This document shows, in pieces, positions 4,563 through 5,342 of a DNA stretch of 5,342 bases; within the stretch, counting starts at the first letter, position 1; every line of letters starts with the position of its first letter. Made by a program: the position numbers and the translations under genes. The notes below the pieces were generated by a model that searched no databases, had not been told where the DNA came from, and worked only from the letters and a program-made list of their open reading frames with translations. The DNA lies in NCBI GenBank assembly GCA_026713745.1, contig JAPONU010000132.1, forward strand, positions 1-5,342. The letters are read 5' to 3'. Source of the stretch: a bacterium. Lineage in GTDB: Bacteria; Actinomycetota; Acidimicrobiia; Acidimicrobiales; CATQHL01.

Positions 4563-5342
4563 ATGGGACACAACAGGAAACCGCACGACATCGTCCGCCG
4601 TCGGGGGCTCGCCACCGTGCTCGCGCTGGGCCTGCTGGCGGGAGCATGCGCAGACGGGGACTCCTCGACCGAGGGCGTCGAGCGACTCCCAACCCCGGCA
4701 ACCGACGCCGCGCCGATCAGCCCAGCAACGACGTCCGGCGCCGCCCCCACCGCGCCGCCGGCAGGTGGTGACGAGGCCCCGGCTCCACCACGGGCCACCG
4801 GCCCCGAGCCATCCGGAACCGTCACCGGTACGCCCCCCGACGACGACGGCACACCCCCCGACGACGGCACGCCCCCCGACGACGACGCCACACCCCCCGA
4901 CGACGACGCCACACCCCCTGCGCCACCGCAGGGGACCGACCCCGGACCGCCGACCACGCCGCCTGCGCTCGACGAGGGTGTGTGGCTCGACGGAGAACCC
5001 GTCTGGGTTGCCCCCTACGACGACGATCCATCGGCCGCGGCCGCGGCCCCGGCCCCGGCCGAAGAGGCCGCGGCGGCGCCCGCAACGGCTCCGGCCCCCG
5101 AGCCCGCTCCACCTCCTCCGGCCATGGTCGTGGCGGACGAGATGGCCGACGAGGAGGTGGCAGAAGGCGACGATCTCGCCGGTCCGATGGCCGACGAGGC
5201 GGGGGCTGAAGCGACCGAGGCCGCCGCGGGCTCGGTTCAGGGGGCCCCCCCCGGGGGCGGCCTCGCTCCCTCCAGCCCCCGCCTCATCGGCCATCGGACC
5301 GGCGAAATCGTCGCCTTCTGCCACCTCCTCGTCGGCCATCTC
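4563..5342 (+). CDS. Secreted lipoprotein with Pro/Asp/Ala/Glu-rich linker, 3'-partial
   Basis: The frame stays open for 260 codons from ATG 4563 to the right edge. Residues 1-29 look like a lipoprotein signal: basic stretch RKPHDIVRRRG (5-15), hydrophobic core LATVLALGLLAG (16-27), then Ala-Cys with Cys29 as the lipidation site (LLAGAC). Arg12-Arg14 gives a loose twin-arginine pattern. The mature part is low-complexity: Ala/Pro/Thr-rich to residue 89, four TPPDD repeats (90-116), then VWLDGEPVWVAPYDDD (139-154). An Ala/Pro/Glu stretch and acidic MADEE and MADEA motifs (193-197, 208-212) follow. Such linkers tether a domain off the membrane; any folded domain lies beyond the window. From 5251 the frame crosses the antisense arm of an inverted repeat, and composition changes (RLIGHRTGEIVAFCHLLVGHL), so codons after about 5231 are doubtful. 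The protein family is not recognised. Confidence 0.75.
   Translation, partial: MGHNRKPHDIVRRRGLATVLALGLLAGACADGDSSTEGVERLPTPATDAAPISPATTSGAAPTAPPAGGDEAPAPPRATGPEPSGTVTGTPPDDDGTPPDDGTPPDDDATPPDDDATPPAPPQGTDPGPPTTPPALDEGVWLDGEPVWVAPYDDDPSAAAAAPAPAEEAAAAPATAPAPEPAPPPPAMVVADEMADEEVAEGDDLAGPMADEAGAEATEAAAGSVQGAPPGGGLAPSSPRLIGHRTGEIVAFCHLLVGHL
4830..4922 (+). repeat. In-frame tandem repeat encoding TPPDD(D)(G/A)
   Basis: Units are 4830-4850, 4851-4868, 4869-4889 and 4890-4910, with a partial fifth at 4911-4922. They are 21 bases each except the second, which lacks one GAC codon (18 bases). They encode T-P-P-D-D-D-G, T-P-P-D-D-G and two T-P-P-D-D-D-A. Copies differ mainly at the last codon and the third base of the Thr codon. 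Length change by whole codons would keep the frame. This is a protein linker repeat and not a CRISPR array: there are no spacers. Confidence 0.85.
5139..5342. repeat. 204-base near-perfect inverted repeat reaching the window edge
   Basis: The left arm 5139-5230 matches the reverse complement of 5251-5342 at 85 of 92 positions by hand alignment, the first 36 without a mismatch. Left-arm mismatches are at 5175, 5195, 5209, 5212, 5215, 5226 and 5228, increasing toward the centre (5240/5241). The 20-base centre does not pair well and includes a G4-C8-G5 run (5241-5257). Both arms read in the same frame as MADEEVAEGDD-(L/F)-AGPMADEAG, the right arm on the minus strand. It is either a genuine palindrome, a strain-variant chimera, or a fold-back artefact at a contig end. 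Confidence 0.9.

Noticed and set aside
4830..4922. Possible CRISPR-like array
   Set aside because: Units of 18-21 bases are contiguous, without spacers, and translate in frame into a Pro/Asp linker.
4485..5339. Long minus-strand frame of 284 codons with Gly/Val/Arg-rich repeats
   Set aside because: It is the antisense of the lipoprotein gene. Its repeats are the mirror of the TPPDD repeats, and its sensible-looking start comes from the right arm of the inverted repeat.
5139..5342. Intrinsic terminator or structured RNA formed by the large inverted repeat
   Set aside because: The arms are far longer than terminator stems, encode peptide in frame, and lie inside an open frame with no T-run; a duplication or artefact explains them better.

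Overview
The window is GC-rich throughout (no AT-rich stretch seen) and uses GTG starts often. It carries gene families typical of Actinomycetota: a TIGR03252-like HhH-GPD glycosylase, a DUF4190-type membrane protein, an acyl-CoA dehydrogenase of the kind found in actinobacterial FadE pairs, and a small anchored protein resembling an unnamed actinobacterial family. I infer an actinobacterium, perhaps Acidimicrobiia, probably from a metagenome or draft contig. The lineage rests on family resemblance recalled without a search.

Layout. At the left edge, on the minus strand, is the N-terminus of an MFS drug/proton antiporter that runs off the window. A divergent intergenic region of about 150 bases follows. 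Two plus-strand genes come next, 37 bases apart: a HhH-GPD DNA glycosylase-like protein (325-906) and a DUF4190-type membrane protein (944-1483). They converge on a minus-strand block. In transcription order that block is acyl-CoA dehydrogenase (4328-3228), a small membrane-anchored protein (3163-2717), a 73-residue unknown (2638-2417) and an alpha/beta-hydrolase-fold protein (2416-1565). The last two are joined stop-to-start with no gap. A 234-base divergent region with two diverged direct repeats then separates this block from a plus-strand lipoprotein gene (4563 to the right edge), which has a Pro/Asp/Ala/Glu-rich linker.

How the genes work together. The window is mostly ordinary chromosomal housekeeping and accessory metabolism, and no defence system, mobile element, RNA gene or CRISPR array is visible. 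The minus-strand block may be one transcription unit with an extra leaderless promoter at the 73-residue gene, but nothing ties its products to one pathway.

Most notable points: (1) a 204-base near-perfect inverted repeat that ends exactly at the right edge, inside the lipoprotein gene, and is either an unusual palindrome or, more likely, an assembly fold-back; (2) an alpha/beta hydrolase with Gly at the nucleophile position; (3) an acyl-CoA dehydrogenase without a Glu at either usual catalytic-base position; (4) a direct-repeat pair about seven helical turns apart between two divergent genes; (5) two candidate leaderless promoters.
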